Assembly (NCBI GenBank): GCA_023459495.1
Contig: JAEWTL010000039.1
Span: 1 to 64,000 of the forward strand
Length of the DNA stretch: 64,000 nt
Source of the DNA: Bacillota bacterium
GTDB lineage: Bacteria > Bacillota > Clostridia > Christensenellales > SZUA-584
Direction of reading: 5' to 3'
Each line of letters begins with the position of its first letter. Positions within the stretch are counted from its first letter, which is position 1. This document shows, in pieces, positions 35,571 to 44,149 of this stretch. Under the pieces are notes generated by a model. That model worked only from the letters and a program-made list of their open reading frames with translations, was not told the origin of the DNA and did not search any database. A program made the position numbers and the translations under genes.

Positions 35571-36842
35571 TCAGATTGGAAGCCTGCCAAAAAAGTACTT
35601 GTCCGGGTAATCCTCATATCGGATGGCGAGATTGTTCCCTGCGCTGTCCAGCACTTCCAATACTTCGAACGCCTGATTGACGTTGGCAATCATATCAGAA
35701 AAGCTGGTTCCTTCGATGATCATATAGCCCGCCCGTGCGGTGGCGTTTTCGATCGCCGGAATTTCACTGCCCCACGCATAGTTGTAGTACGCGTCCCGCA
35801 TACCCGGCAGCGTAAGCATCTCTTCGCGCGGCGTGATATGCGAAATGACGCCGGGGCGGCAGAAGAATAGCTGCGTGGAGACGTATTTATCCCGCTTCAT
35901 CACATCGTATTCCCGCAGCGGCGAGGTATCGCAGGAGCCGGTGTGCACAACGTCCATCATCATGCCCAGTATATCCACACCGCTGATGATCGGCATGGTC
36001 AGGTCCTCATAAGCGCCACCGACGCGTGCCGCCACCTCGTTGACGACGATGCCCTGCTCCCCCACCAAATACTGAAAATACAGCGGTCCGGTCTTCATGC
36101 CGAGCGCTGTCACGATGCGCTGCGTGAGGCTGGCGATTTTGTCATGGTAAGCTTGCAGATGCACCGATGGAAAGTGGTGACCCAGACAGATACCGATATG
36201 ACGGGTGTTGCGGATCGTCAGCCGATCCACCACGGACAGGATGGTGGCTTGCCCCTCCTCCACCCAGCCGTTCACGGTGAGCTCGTCGCTTTTGTAGTAC
36301 GTTTCGAGCAGCGCCCTGTCCTCGCGCGAATAACTCAGCGTATCCGCGATATGGCGGCGCACCTCGTCCGGCCCATCGACCAGCCAGATGCCGCGCTGGC
36401 CCTGACTGTCCACTGGTTTCAATACCGCGGGAAAGCGTATGCCGTGTAGCTCATCGTCTTTAAAATCCACGCCCAGCAGCACATAGTCGTTGGCGGGGAT
36501 GTCATGTCGCTTGAATAGCGCCTTCATCACACGTTTGTTCGTGAAGGCCAGCGCGGTTTGGCTGTCCATATAGAACGGCAGCCTGAGTGTCTCCGCAGTG
36601 AGCGCAGCGGTCAACACCGGCTGGTCGGTGCCCGTCGTAACGATGGCTTCGATGCGCTGTTCCCGGCCTGCGCGAATCACACCCTCCGCGTCGAACGAGC
36701 TCACAGGCACGTGCACATCCGCAATCTTCCCTCCGGGGCAGTCCGGCAAATAGTCCGCCACGACCACGAAATCGCCCAGCGCCTTGGCGCGCCGAATCAG
36801 ATTGATCTGCCCGCTTCCGCCTCCCAGCACCATCAGCCTCAT
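35571..36842 (-). CDS. ATP-grasp enzyme (carbamoyl-phosphate-synthase-like)
   Basis: A 423-residue cytoplasmic enzyme with an N-terminal Rossmann-like half (LMVLGGGSGQINLIRRAKALG) and an ATP-grasp fold. FPAVLKPVDSQGQRGI holds the ATP-binding Lys and VVNEVAARVGGAYEDL the Mg-binding Glu and Asn. Such enzymes make amide or peptide bonds through acyl-phosphates. Glycan clusters contain relatives that attach amino acids to amino-sugars, which fits the adjacent sugar aminotransferase. ATG at 36842 has GGGAGGA upstream; the gene overlaps the glycosyltransferase stop by four bases. Confidence 0.85.
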   Translation of the reverse strand: MRLMVLGGGSGQINLIRRAKALGDFVVVADYLPDCPGGKIADVHVPVSSFDAEGVIRAGREQRIEAIVTTGTDQPVLTAALTAETLRLPFYMDSQTALAFTNKRVMKALFKRHDIPANDYVLLGVDFKDDELHGIRFPAVLKPVDSQGQRGIWLVDGPDEVRRHIADTLSYSREDRALLETYYKSDELTVNGWVEEGQATILSVVDRLTIRNTRHIGICLGHHFPSVHLQAYHDKIASLTQRIVTALGMKTGPLYFQYLVGEQGIVVNEVAARVGGAYEDLTMPIISGVDILGMMMDVVHTGSCDTSPLREYDVMKRDKYVSTQLFFCRPGVISHITPREEMLTLPGMRDAYYNYAWGSEIPAIENATARAGYMIIEGTSFSDMIANVNQAFEVLEVLDSAGNNLAIRYEDYPDKYFFGRLPI

Positions 36843-37582
36843 GCCTTGTCCTCCCTTTGCAGCTTCTCTCCCACTTCATAGCACGCCCCGTGCCCCCGCA
36901 ACAGCCTTAACAGCCTGCACGGTGCGTAATAAATGTACATTTGGATCAACAGGCGCATCAGCCGCAGCGGACGGTAACCCGAAGGTGCCCGATCCCCTAC
37001 GCGTACGGTGATGTTGCCGATGCGGTTCGTGTGTTTCAGTAACTCCAGTGATATATAGACAAAACGCGTATCTGCGCGTGCCACCTTTTCCACCGTGGCT
37101 CGGTTCATGATGCGGAAGCTGCACACCTTCATCTCTTTTGGCTTGTCGGTAATGCGGTCGAACAGGCGGTCGCGCAACCGCGAGCCAAAGCTGCGAAAAG
37201 CACTTCTGTCCGCCACACCCACGCCGTACACCACGTCATAACCCTCTCGGATCTCGTCGTACAGCAGGAGGATGTCCTCCGGAGCCTGTTCAAGGTCGTC
37301 ATCGATGATGGCAGCGAAATCGCAATGGCATTCCCGGATGCCGCACAGCAATGCACTCTGCTGACCGTAGTTCTTCCGCAGGAAGACTACCGTCACGTTG
37401 TCATATCTGCTGTACAGCGCGCGGAGCCTGTCCACGCTGCCATCCGTGCTGCCGTCGTCCACCAGCACGATCTGCGAGGACGCAAAACCGCTCAGCACCT
37501 TCTGCAGGCGCTCCACCAACGATTCCAGCGTGCTTTCCGCATTGTATACCGGCACGACCACACACAGACTGTCCGGGCTCAT
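36839..37582 (-). CDS. Family 2 glycosyltransferase
   Basis: A 247-residue GT-A fold transferase: VVPVYNAEST at the N-terminus, nucleotide-binding VLVDDGSTDGS, and IIDDDLEQAPED as the DxD-type metal site. It resembles the undecaprenyl-phosphate sugar transferases (ArnC/GtrB-like) but lacks their two C-terminal membrane helices; the C-terminal RLLIQMYIYYAPCRLLRLL segment may touch the membrane. The ATG at 37582 follows GGAGG and overlaps the aminotransferase stop (ATGA). It may supply a lipid-linked donor for the membrane GT39-like protein two genes upstream. Confidence 0.88.
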   Translation of the reverse strand: MSPDSLCVVVPVYNAESTLESLVERLQKVLSGFASSQIVLVDDGSTDGSVDRLRALYSRYDNVTVVFLRKNYGQQSALLCGIRECHCDFAAIIDDDLEQAPEDILLLYDEIREGYDVVYGVGVADRSAFRSFGSRLRDRLFDRITDKPKEMKVCSFRIMNRATVEKVARADTRFVYISLELLKHTNRIGNITVRVGDRAPSGYRPLRLMRLLIQMYIYYAPCRLLRLLRGHGACYEVGEKLQREDKA

Positions 37583-38688
37583 AATGCCTCCCTCACAGCC
37601 GATACCACAGCGGCGCACTGCGCCTCCGTCAGCCCAGCATATACGGGCAGCCGCAGCAGGCATTCGCTCACGCGCTGCGTCACAGGCAGGTCGTCCGGTT
37701 TGTATCCCAGCTTCGCACCCATCGCGGAGGCATGCAGCGGCATATAGTGGAAGTGTGCGGCGATGCCCTGATCGGCCAAATGCATCCTTACTCGCTCGCG
37801 CGCCGTGTGATCTGCGAACAGCAGATAGAATACGTGGCCGTTATCCTCGTTTTCGGGTTGAACAGGCGACAGCGCGAACCCTAGGCGGTTTGCATCTTCC
37901 GTCAGTGCCGCACGGTAATAATCGCACACCTTCCGGTGCAACTGCGTGATCTCCGCCTCCCGTTCCAGCTGCGCGCATAGCAGCGCCGCGCATAGGTTCG
38001 GCATGGCTACGTTGAGCCCTGAGGTCTGCCACGTGTAGCTGTCGACCTCGCCACGCAGAAAGGCCGCGCGGTCTGTGCCGTTGTCGTATATCGTCTGCAA
38101 GCGCTCAATGAGGCCCGCGTGCTTTTCGTCCACGAGCAACGCGCCACCCTCCCCCGCCGAGATACTCTTGGTTTCGTGGAAGCTCAGTATCCCTGCGTCG
38201 GCGATGCCACCAAGCGGTTGCCCCCTGTGCCTTGCGCCGAAAGACAACGCCGCATCCTCGATGATAAGGCGACCAACGCACCGTTGCATCAGTGCGTCCA
38301 TATCAGGTGAAGAACCACCATAATGCGTCACCGAAACGCAAGCCGTATGTTTCGTGATCTTGTATCCCGCGCCCTCAATATCCATCGTCAGCGTGGCTTC
38401 TTCGATGTCTGCGAACACCGGAGTCAACCCAGTGTGCATCGCTGCGTTGGCGCACGACGGAAACGTAAACGACGGCATGACGAGCTCGCCGCCCGGCTGC
38501 AGATCCAGCCCCGCAAAAAGCAGCTCGAATGCGGCCGAACCGCTTGTCGTCAGGAATACCCTGCGGCCCGGAAACCGGCTTTCCAGCATCGCTGTGGCCT
38601 GTGGGCGAAATTCTTTGCCGTTCAATGCTTCATGTACGGCCTGCGCCTCGTGCTCGCCGTAATATGTCTGTTTAAACGGAATTTTCAT
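37579..38688 (-). CDS. WecE-like nucleotide-sugar aminotransferase (DegT/DnrJ/EryC1/StrS family)
   Basis: A PLP enzyme of 369 residues that should convert a 4-keto-6-deoxy nucleotide sugar to the 4-amino sugar. SGSAAFELLFAGLDLQPGG-like and MPSFTFPSCANA segments, the PLP-binding IEDAAL and the catalytic Lys in SFHETKSISAGEGGAL are visible. The EVDSYTWQTSGLN region resembles dTDP-4-amino-4,6-dideoxygalactose transaminase (WecE) in particular. ATG at 38688 follows GGGAGGA. It overlaps both neighbours by four bases, so this is a tightly coupled operon for a surface amino-sugar. Confidence 0.88.
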   Translation of the reverse strand: MKIPFKQTYYGEHEAQAVHEALNGKEFRPQATAMLESRFPGRRVFLTTSGSAAFELLFAGLDLQPGGELVMPSFTFPSCANAAMHTGLTPVFADIEEATLTMDIEGAGYKITKHTACVSVTHYGGSSPDMDALMQRCVGRLIIEDAALSFGARHRGQPLGGIADAGILSFHETKSISAGEGGALLVDEKHAGLIERLQTIYDNGTDRAAFLRGEVDSYTWQTSGLNVAMPNLCAALLCAQLEREAEITQLHRKVCDYYRAALTEDANRLGFALSPVQPENEDNGHVFYLLFADHTARERVRMHLADQGIAAHFHYMPLHASAMGAKLGYKPDDLPVTQRVSECLLRLPVYAGLTEAQCAAVVSAVREAL

Positions 38689-40217
38689 TCGTCCTCCCTG
38701 TCCACGCGGTATACGGTCACCATCCAATCCTGGTCGTCCATGTGGTCCGTGATGCGCATGGCATAGGGCGAGGTGAACGAGACTACCGGAGTGCAGCGCT
38801 CCGCGAGAAACTGCTGCATATCTTCGTAGTACGGATACAAATTACCGTACATGATGTTCCACACGGGTCGATGCTGATAGATGTAGTCCATCTCCTCCGG
38901 GTAGATGATATATTCGATGCCGCGCGAATTGATGTACTCTTCGAAGGTCAACCCGCTCTGCTCCAGATATTCGAGGTTACGGTAGTCGAGCAGCTGGCCA
39001 GCGTCAAACGCGTACTCGGCGTTGAGATTGGCAAGCACCTTTGCATCGGACGGTACGGACGCGCGAATATCACTCAGGTAGTCACTATAATCGTTGTTGA
39101 GATACGGTACTACCGACCATGCCGATATCGCGACCACCGCCGCGCCGAGCAACACTGCGGGCAGCTGTCCCCACCGTTTGAGCAGTTTATCCAGAAGCGC
39201 GAAGATGAGTAGATACCCCAGCGGGAATATCAGAATCACACCGGGCTGCGAATACCGCCCAATCAGGATAAAGCCCGCGTTAACTGCTATAAGCGGCAAC
39301 AGGAGGCGCAAAACCGTATGGTCTTTGAAAGCGTACACGACCGCACCCAGCACAGCCAAAGCAAAACCGATCAATTGAGGTTGGATGGGCGGCGTATAAT
39401 ACGTGCCGCTCACCTGCAGGAACAGCTTGACGTAATACATCGGAAACGCCGCGATCTTCTCCCCGAATGACATCCCCGCGCCGAGCGCCTCACCGACTGT
39501 AGCGTAGTGTATGAAGAATTCATTGTCAAATGAGAGGCTTAATCCCACGAACACCGCCGCGCATCCCGCCACCACGCCGACCAGTATCAACAGATTGCGC
39601 AGCTTCATCTGCCTGCGCGCGACATAGTACAGATACAGACTGCCCGCGACCAGCGCCACAATCAGGCTGTTGGGATGGATGCCTACGCAGAGCCCTGTCA
39701 TCATTCCCACAACGATATCGCGCTTCCAATTCCAGACTTCCGCATGGCGCAGGATATAATAAATCACGGCCAGTATGCCAAACGCGATGATAATATCCTG
39801 CCGCGCAAAATGCGACGCGTACAGAAACTGCACATCGAGTGAGAGAATCACCGTGAGGATGAGCGACTTCACTTTTGATCCAGATAGCAGCTGTGCGATA
39901 CGGTAGACAAGATACAGCGCCGCCGTGCCGAAGACCAGCGAAAGCAGCCGAACCGCGAACAGGTTGTAGCCAAACACCGCAATGAATGTCATCTGCATCA
40001 GATGGAACAGCGTCTTGATGGCATGCGGGTAACGGGGCCACAGATCAAAAAACAGCTCGGTTGCGTCAAGACCGCCGGTGGTCATGGCGCGTGTGAGCCC
40101 GGACAGCCACGATTCGTCTGAATGCATAAACGGGAACTTGTCCAATATGAATAGACTGAGCCCAAAGTAAACAGCGAGGTATATCCATATCACATTTTTG
40201 GCGAGCCGTTTTTTCAT
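38685..40217 (-). CDS. GT39/ArnT-like membrane glycosyltransferase
   Basis: A 510-residue membrane protein with about ten hydrophobic segments and the PMT-type first loop HSDESWLSGLTRAM, where an acidic pair is catalytic in GT-C enzymes. The SHFARQDIII segment matches the second loop of the family. A soluble C-terminal domain of about 120 residues follows the last span. It probably transfers a sugar from a lipid carrier to a cell-surface acceptor. The second ATG (40217) is chosen because AAAAGGA precedes it, while the first (40232) coincides with the predicted transcription start. Confidence 0.85.
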   Translation of the reverse strand: MKKRLAKNVIWIYLAVYFGLSLFILDKFPFMHSDESWLSGLTRAMTTGGLDATELFFDLWPRYPHAIKTLFHLMQMTFIAVFGYNLFAVRLLSLVFGTAALYLVYRIAQLLSGSKVKSLILTVILSLDVQFLYASHFARQDIIIAFGILAVIYYILRHAEVWNWKRDIVVGMMTGLCVGIHPNSLIVALVAGSLYLYYVARRQMKLRNLLILVGVVAGCAAVFVGLSLSFDNEFFIHYATVGEALGAGMSFGEKIAAFPMYYVKLFLQVSGTYYTPPIQPQLIGFALAVLGAVVYAFKDHTVLRLLLPLIAVNAGFILIGRYSQPGVILIFPLGYLLIFALLDKLLKRWGQLPAVLLGAAVVAISAWSVVPYLNNDYSDYLSDIRASVPSDAKVLANLNAEYAFDAGQLLDYRNLEYLEQSGLTFEEYINSRGIEYIIYPEEMDYIYQHRPVWNIMYGNLYPYYEDMQQFLAERCTPVVSFTSPYAMRITDHMDDQDWMVTVYRVDREDE

Positions 40218-40238
40218 CTTGTCCTTTTCCATACCTTC

Positions 40239-40266
40239 ATTATATCATAACCTGCTTACCAAAGAA
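40239..40266 (-). promoter_or_regulatory. Predicted promoter of the surface-glycan operon
   Basis: On the minus strand TATAAT (40239-40244) and TTCTTT (40261-40266) are 16 bases apart. The predicted start falls at about 40232, which argues for translation from the downstream ATG. The -35 box touches the base of the preceding terminator. Confidence 0.5.
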
Positions 40267-40295
40267 TAAGCCCCCACATCGCTGCAGGGGCTTAT
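40266..40295 (-). terminator. Hairpin terminator of the sulfur operon
   Basis: A perfect 9 bp stem (40266-40274 with 40287-40295) with a 12-base loop lies 14 bases after the stop of the rhodanese lipoprotein gene. The T tract on the minus strand is interrupted (TTATTCTTT), so termination may be incomplete and allow read-through into the glycan operon. Confidence 0.6.
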
Positions 40296-40308
40296 ACCAT
40301 TCAGGAAA

Positions 40309-41946
40309 TTAGTCGGTCACTACCGGAAGCGAATCCGCGTTCCAGCCGTTGTTCATGCCACCCTTGAGCGAGACTGCATTGAAGCCGAGCATACGAAGCA
40401 CTGCAACCGTCTGGCCCGCTGTCTGGCCCGTGTAGCAGGTCACGATGATCTGCTGGCCTGTCGGCAGCGCTGAGAAATCCATACCTGCACCAAACGGAAT
40501 GTTGATCGCGCCAGCGATGTGGCCTTCCGCATACGCATCAGCCTGCCGGACGTCAACCACGGTTACCGAACCCGCATCAACCAGTGCCTGCGCGTCGGTA
40601 TCAGCGATCTGGAAGTTGCCGTTGTCCGCCGCATCCGTGAAGTACTGCGCCACCACCGGCAGCAGGAACGGATCGAACGTTGCGCCCGCATCCGGCAGCT
40701 CATTCGCCGTGGTGTCGATGTAGGCTTCAAAGCCTTCCACCTGGGAAATGCCGTTGTTGTAGCCGGACTGCACAGAGTACGCTTCAATCCCCAGCATCCG
40801 GAGCAGCGCCACAGTCTGGCCAGCCGTTTGGCCCGTGTAGCAGTAAATGTACACCGGCTTGTCGGTCGGCAGCATGCCCACCTTTGCCGTCAGGTCCGCA
40901 CCCCACGAAGCGAGGTAAGCGCCCTTAATGTGGCCTTCGCCGTACACATCCGCCTGACGGATATCGACGATGAACAGGTCTTCACCCGCGTCGATCTTCG
41001 CAAACAGGTCTTCAGTTTTAATCACCGGGTTTGCGAAACCTTCCGCAAAGTACGCGTTAGCTGCAGCGGCTTTCACCATGGGAACCCAGCCGTTGTTCAT
41101 GCCGCCCTTGAGCGACCATGCGTTGTAGCCCAGCGCGCGCATCACAGCCACAGTTTGGCCCGCGGTCTGGCCGGTATAGCAGGTGACGACGATCTGCTGG
41201 TCGGTCGGCAGAGCCGAGAAATCCATGCCCTGGCCAAACGGGATGTTGATCGCGCCATCCACATGAGCGGTGTCGTAATCAGCAGCCTGACGGACGTCCA
41301 CAAACGTCACATCGCCCGCTTCGATCAGCGGCTTGGCATCGGCAGCAGCGATCTGGAAGTTGCCATTGTCCGCAACGGAGTTGAAGTATTCCTGCACGTA
41401 GGCCAGCACGTCCGCATCAAACGTTGCACCCGCATCCGGCAGTTCGTTGGCAGTCGTATCGACGTAGGCTTCGAAGCCCTCCGTCTTTGCAATGCCGTTG
41501 GTGTAGCCCGACTGCACCGAGTACGCATCCACTCCGAGCATCCGGAGCAGCGCAACGGTCTGGCCGGCTGTCTGGCCCGTGTAGCAGTAGACGTACACCG
41601 GCTGGTCGGTCGGCAGCATGGAAACCTTCTCAGCAAGGTCCGAACCCCACGCAGCGAGGTAAGCACCTTTGAGGTGGCTTTCACCATACACATCCGCCTG
41701 GCGGATATCGAGGATGAAGGGCGTCTCAGAGTCCATCAGCGCGAACAGATCCGCCGGTTTAATGACCGGGTTGGCTTCGAAGTTCGCAAAGTAGCCTTCA
41801 GCAGCAGCCTTGACGCTGTCTACATCGGCCGGCTGGGACTGTTCCGCCGAGGTTCCGGCAGAAGTTTCAGCCGGTTCCTTCGCGCCGCAGGCAACCATGG
41901 AAAACACCATCGCGACTGCGAGCATTGCAATCAGTATCTTTTTCAT
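40309..41946 (-). CDS. Lipoprotein with four rhodanese domains in two tandem pairs
   Basis: The 545-residue protein begins with a lipoprotein signal (MVAC, lipid on Cys20) and a short linker, then four rhodanese domains with active-site Cys at 121, 256, 369 and 504, each in a CYTGQTAG loop. The domains form two A-B pairs with an exact 248-residue spacing, and linker, A and B are all closely similar between the pairs (for example ANPVIK, ADVYGE, DTTANELPDAGATFD). This is a recent internal duplication. The protein should sit on the outer face of the membrane and move sulfane sulfur as a Cys persulfide. Four active sites on one secreted lipoprotein is rare. It is the last gene of the sulfur operon. 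Confidence 0.92.
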   Translation of the reverse strand: MKKILIAMLAVAMVFSMVACGAKEPAETSAGTSAEQSQPADVDSVKAAAEGYFANFEANPVIKPADLFALMDSETPFILDIRQADVYGESHLKGAYLAAWGSDLAEKVSMLPTDQPVYVYCYTGQTAGQTVALLRMLGVDAYSVQSGYTNGIAKTEGFEAYVDTTANELPDAGATFDADVLAYVQEYFNSVADNGNFQIAAADAKPLIEAGDVTFVDVRQAADYDTAHVDGAINIPFGQGMDFSALPTDQQIVVTCYTGQTAGQTVAVMRALGYNAWSLKGGMNNGWVPMVKAAAANAYFAEGFANPVIKTEDLFAKIDAGEDLFIVDIRQADVYGEGHIKGAYLASWGADLTAKVGMLPTDKPVYIYCYTGQTAGQTVALLRMLGIEAYSVQSGYNNGISQVEGFEAYIDTTANELPDAGATFDPFLLPVVAQYFTDAADNGNFQIADTDAQALVDAGSVTVVDVRQADAYAEGHIAGAINIPFGAGMDFSALPTGQQIIVTCYTGQTAGQTVAVLRMLGFNAVSLKGGMNNGWNADSLPVVTD

Positions 41947-41978
41947 AAACTCTCTCCTTTGATTTTTTGACCTATTAA

Positions 41979-42893
41979 TTAGGAAGCATCCTGCTTCGAG
42001 GGAGCTACGGAATCGGTGGGCGCTTCCACCTCATTGTTCGCGCTGTACTCCAGCCACGAACCGTCGTACACGCGCACCTCGGAATATCCGGCATCCTTCA
42101 GCGCGGTATACATCTGCGCCGCCCGCACGCCGGATTTGCAGTACACGATGAGCTTCATGTCGGGCAGTATACCCTTGCTGATAAACGTGCTCTGCATGTC
42201 CATCGGGCTCTTGTACTCGCCGCTCGGATAGTTGGTCCAGGAGTATTCAATATGCACCGCACCCGGGATCATCCCTTCGGCGACTTCCGCATCGGTACGC
42301 ACATCAATGATTACCAGTCCATCTTCCGGATTGTTGAGCTTGGCATTAATGTAATCCATGCTCGCGTAAAGGGTCTTTTGCCGCTCGCCCGCCGTATAGG
42401 TAGCTGCGGGCAGCGTTGCGGCCGTTGCAGAGTCCTTGCCGCCAGCCTTCAGCAGATATTCCAATCCGCCGCTGACCACGCGCACGTTGAAGTTGCCGAA
42501 CATGTTGAGCGTCCACTGTACGCGGGCCGCCTGCATATTGGTCTCCACACCGTCCGCGTTCTTGCTGTTGTCATAGATAAGCAGCGTATCGTTCTCCGTC
42601 AACCCCGCCGCGCCCATCACTTCTTCGATCTGGGCGGCGTCCGGCAGCATGTTCTCATACGGCTCGCTGACCGTAAGCGAGCTCATCGGTACGTTGACCG
42701 CGCCGTCGATATGACTCGCCGCATAGTCCTCCGCGGCCTGCACGTCGACGAGTATCGCGCCGTCCTTAACCATATTCAGCGCCTCTTTGGCCGTCACGAT
42801 ATACTGCCCGGTTTCCGCGTAGTCGTAGCTCACGCAGCCCGCGGACAGCGCCATCACAGCAACCAGCATCAGCGCTAAAACCGTCTTTTTCAC
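41979..42893 (-). CDS. Two-domain thiosulfate/mercaptopyruvate-type sulfurtransferase lipoprotein
   Basis: A 304-residue rhodanese pair preceded by a lipoprotein signal (LSAGC, Cys20). The N-terminal domain has Asp108 (IYDNSK) in place of the catalytic Cys, as in classical two-domain rhodaneses. The C-terminal domain keeps the active Cys252 in YCKSGVRAAQ. The loop CKSGVRA is closer to thiosulfate than to mercaptopyruvate sulfurtransferases, but this is not decisive. It starts with GTG at 42893 behind AAAGGAGGA. Its extracytoplasmic position suggests it processes an external sulfur donor before uptake. Confidence 0.9.
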   Translation of the reverse strand: MKKTVLALMLVAVMALSAGCVSYDYAETGQYIVTAKEALNMVKDGAILVDVQAAEDYAASHIDGAVNVPMSSLTVSEPYENMLPDAAQIEEVMGAAGLTENDTLLIYDNSKNADGVETNMQAARVQWTLNMFGNFNVRVVSGGLEYLLKAGGKDSATAATLPAATYTAGERQKTLYASMDYINAKLNNPEDGLVIIDVRTDAEVAEGMIPGAVHIEYSWTNYPSGEYKSPMDMQSTFISKGILPDMKLIVYCKSGVRAAQMYTALKDAGYSEVRVYDGSWLEYSANNEVEAPTDSVAPSKQDAS

Positions 42894-42925
42894 GTGATTC
42901 CTCCTTTCGCGCCTATCGCAAGCCC

Positions 42926-44134
42926 TTACAGGCTTTCCTCAATGTTCTCTTTGCAGATATTGCTGTTGAGCACCTTTTCCACTTTGCCGTCCTTGATGAT
43001 GACGACTGAGGGGCAGCACGTAACGCCGAGGCGTTTGGCAAGCCCGTCAGACTTGTAGGTGTCGATACGGTGGCAGCAGTAATTCTTATAGGAATTCTCG
43101 ATCTCCTCAATCATGGGCAGCATCTCGCGCTGCTCCTTCTCGACCGCGTTGTACACGTACGCCACGCCATCGCCCTTCATGATCTGATGTTCGAAGATCT
43201 CGCTCTCGGCGATGTACTTCTCCGCCATTACGCCCGCTGTCGCCGCGTCGCCCACGCAGGTGGCTACCTGGCGCAGGAACTTCTCGCGAACGTCGCCCGC
43301 CGCGAATACGCCCGGCGCGTTGGTGCGCATGTTCTCGTCGGTCAGCACATATCCCTTGGGGGTCATATCAATGATGCCCTTGTAGACATCCGTGTTTGGG
43401 ATGTAACCGATGAACAGGAAGCAGGTATAGCAGTCGATGGGGATGATCTCGCCCGACTTCAGATTCTTTAAGTTCACGCGCTCCAACCGCTCGCCGCCTT
43501 CGTAGCTGTCTACGACGGTGTTCCAGTAGAACTCCATCTTGGGATTGGCCAGCGCCGCCGCCTTGGCGATCTCGTTGCAGTCCATCTTGCCTTCATCGTG
43601 GATGATGGAGACCATGACCTTGCTCGCGAACTTTGTCAGGAAGATGCCTTCCTCGATCGCCGCGTCGCCCGAACCGATAACCAGCACTTCTTTGTCGGTG
43701 TTGGCCGCCGCGTCACACGTGGCGCAGAAAGCGATACCCTTGCCGATGAATTGTTCTTCCGTCTCCACGCCCACCACGCGCGGCTTGCTGCCGTTGCAGA
43801 TGATGACCGACTTGGCCTCATAGCGCGTACGGAACGTATCTACGATCTTGACGTCGCCCGAGAAATCCACGGACTTCACATTGGTCAGCTTGAAATCCAC
43901 GCCGAACTTCTTAGCCTGCTTATGGAACAGATCCATCAGACCGAGGCCGGAAACGCCCTCCGGAAAGCCCGGGTAGTTTTCGATCTCGTTGGTGTTTGTT
44001 GCGATGCCGCCCACGAGCGCCTGTTCAATGATCAGCGTCTTGAGCCTCGCACGACCGCAGTAGATTCCGGCTGTAAGACCCGAAGCGCCGCCGCCCACGA
44101 TTACGACATCATATTGTTCAACCTTTTTTTCCAT
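42926..44134 (-). CDS. Thioredoxin reductase fused to a thioredoxin-fold domain lacking CxxC
   Basis: Residues 1-315 are a complete TrxB-type flavoprotein: FAD motif VVIVGGGASGLTAGIY, redox pair Cys137-Cys140 in FCATCD, NAD(P) motif VLVIGSGDAAIEEG and the late FAD motif GVFAAGDV. Residues 324-402 look like a thioredoxin fold with the cis-proline segment TCCPSVVIIKDGK (Pro375). The position of the usual CxxC reads YNAVEKEQ, without cysteines. Instead there are vicinal pairs Cys353-Cys354 and Cys373-Cys374. The fusion probably reduces a disulfide, persulfide or the TusA-type partner made by the surrounding operon. It is cytoplasmic, with no signal peptide. Confidence 0.88.
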   Translation of the reverse strand: MEKKVEQYDVVIVGGGASGLTAGIYCGRARLKTLIIEQALVGGIATNTNEIENYPGFPEGVSGLGLMDLFHKQAKKFGVDFKLTNVKSVDFSGDVKIVDTFRTRYEAKSVIICNGSKPRVVGVETEEQFIGKGIAFCATCDAAANTDKEVLVIGSGDAAIEEGIFLTKFASKVMVSIIHDEGKMDCNEIAKAAALANPKMEFYWNTVVDSYEGGERLERVNLKNLKSGEIIPIDCYTCFLFIGYIPNTDVYKGIIDMTPKGYVLTDENMRTNAPGVFAAGDVREKFLRQVATCVGDAATAGVMAEKYIAESEIFEHQIMKGDGVAYVYNAVEKEQREMLPMIEEIENSYKNYCCHRIDTYKSDGLAKRLGVTCCPSVVIIKDGKVEKVLNSNICKENIEESL

Positions 44135-44149
44135 TATTCCAAGTACCTT

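Noticed and set aside
40519..41970. Open frame of about 480 codons opposite the rhodanese lipoprotein
   Set aside because: It mirrors the internal repeat of the real gene and has Arg/His-rich composition typical of antisense frames.
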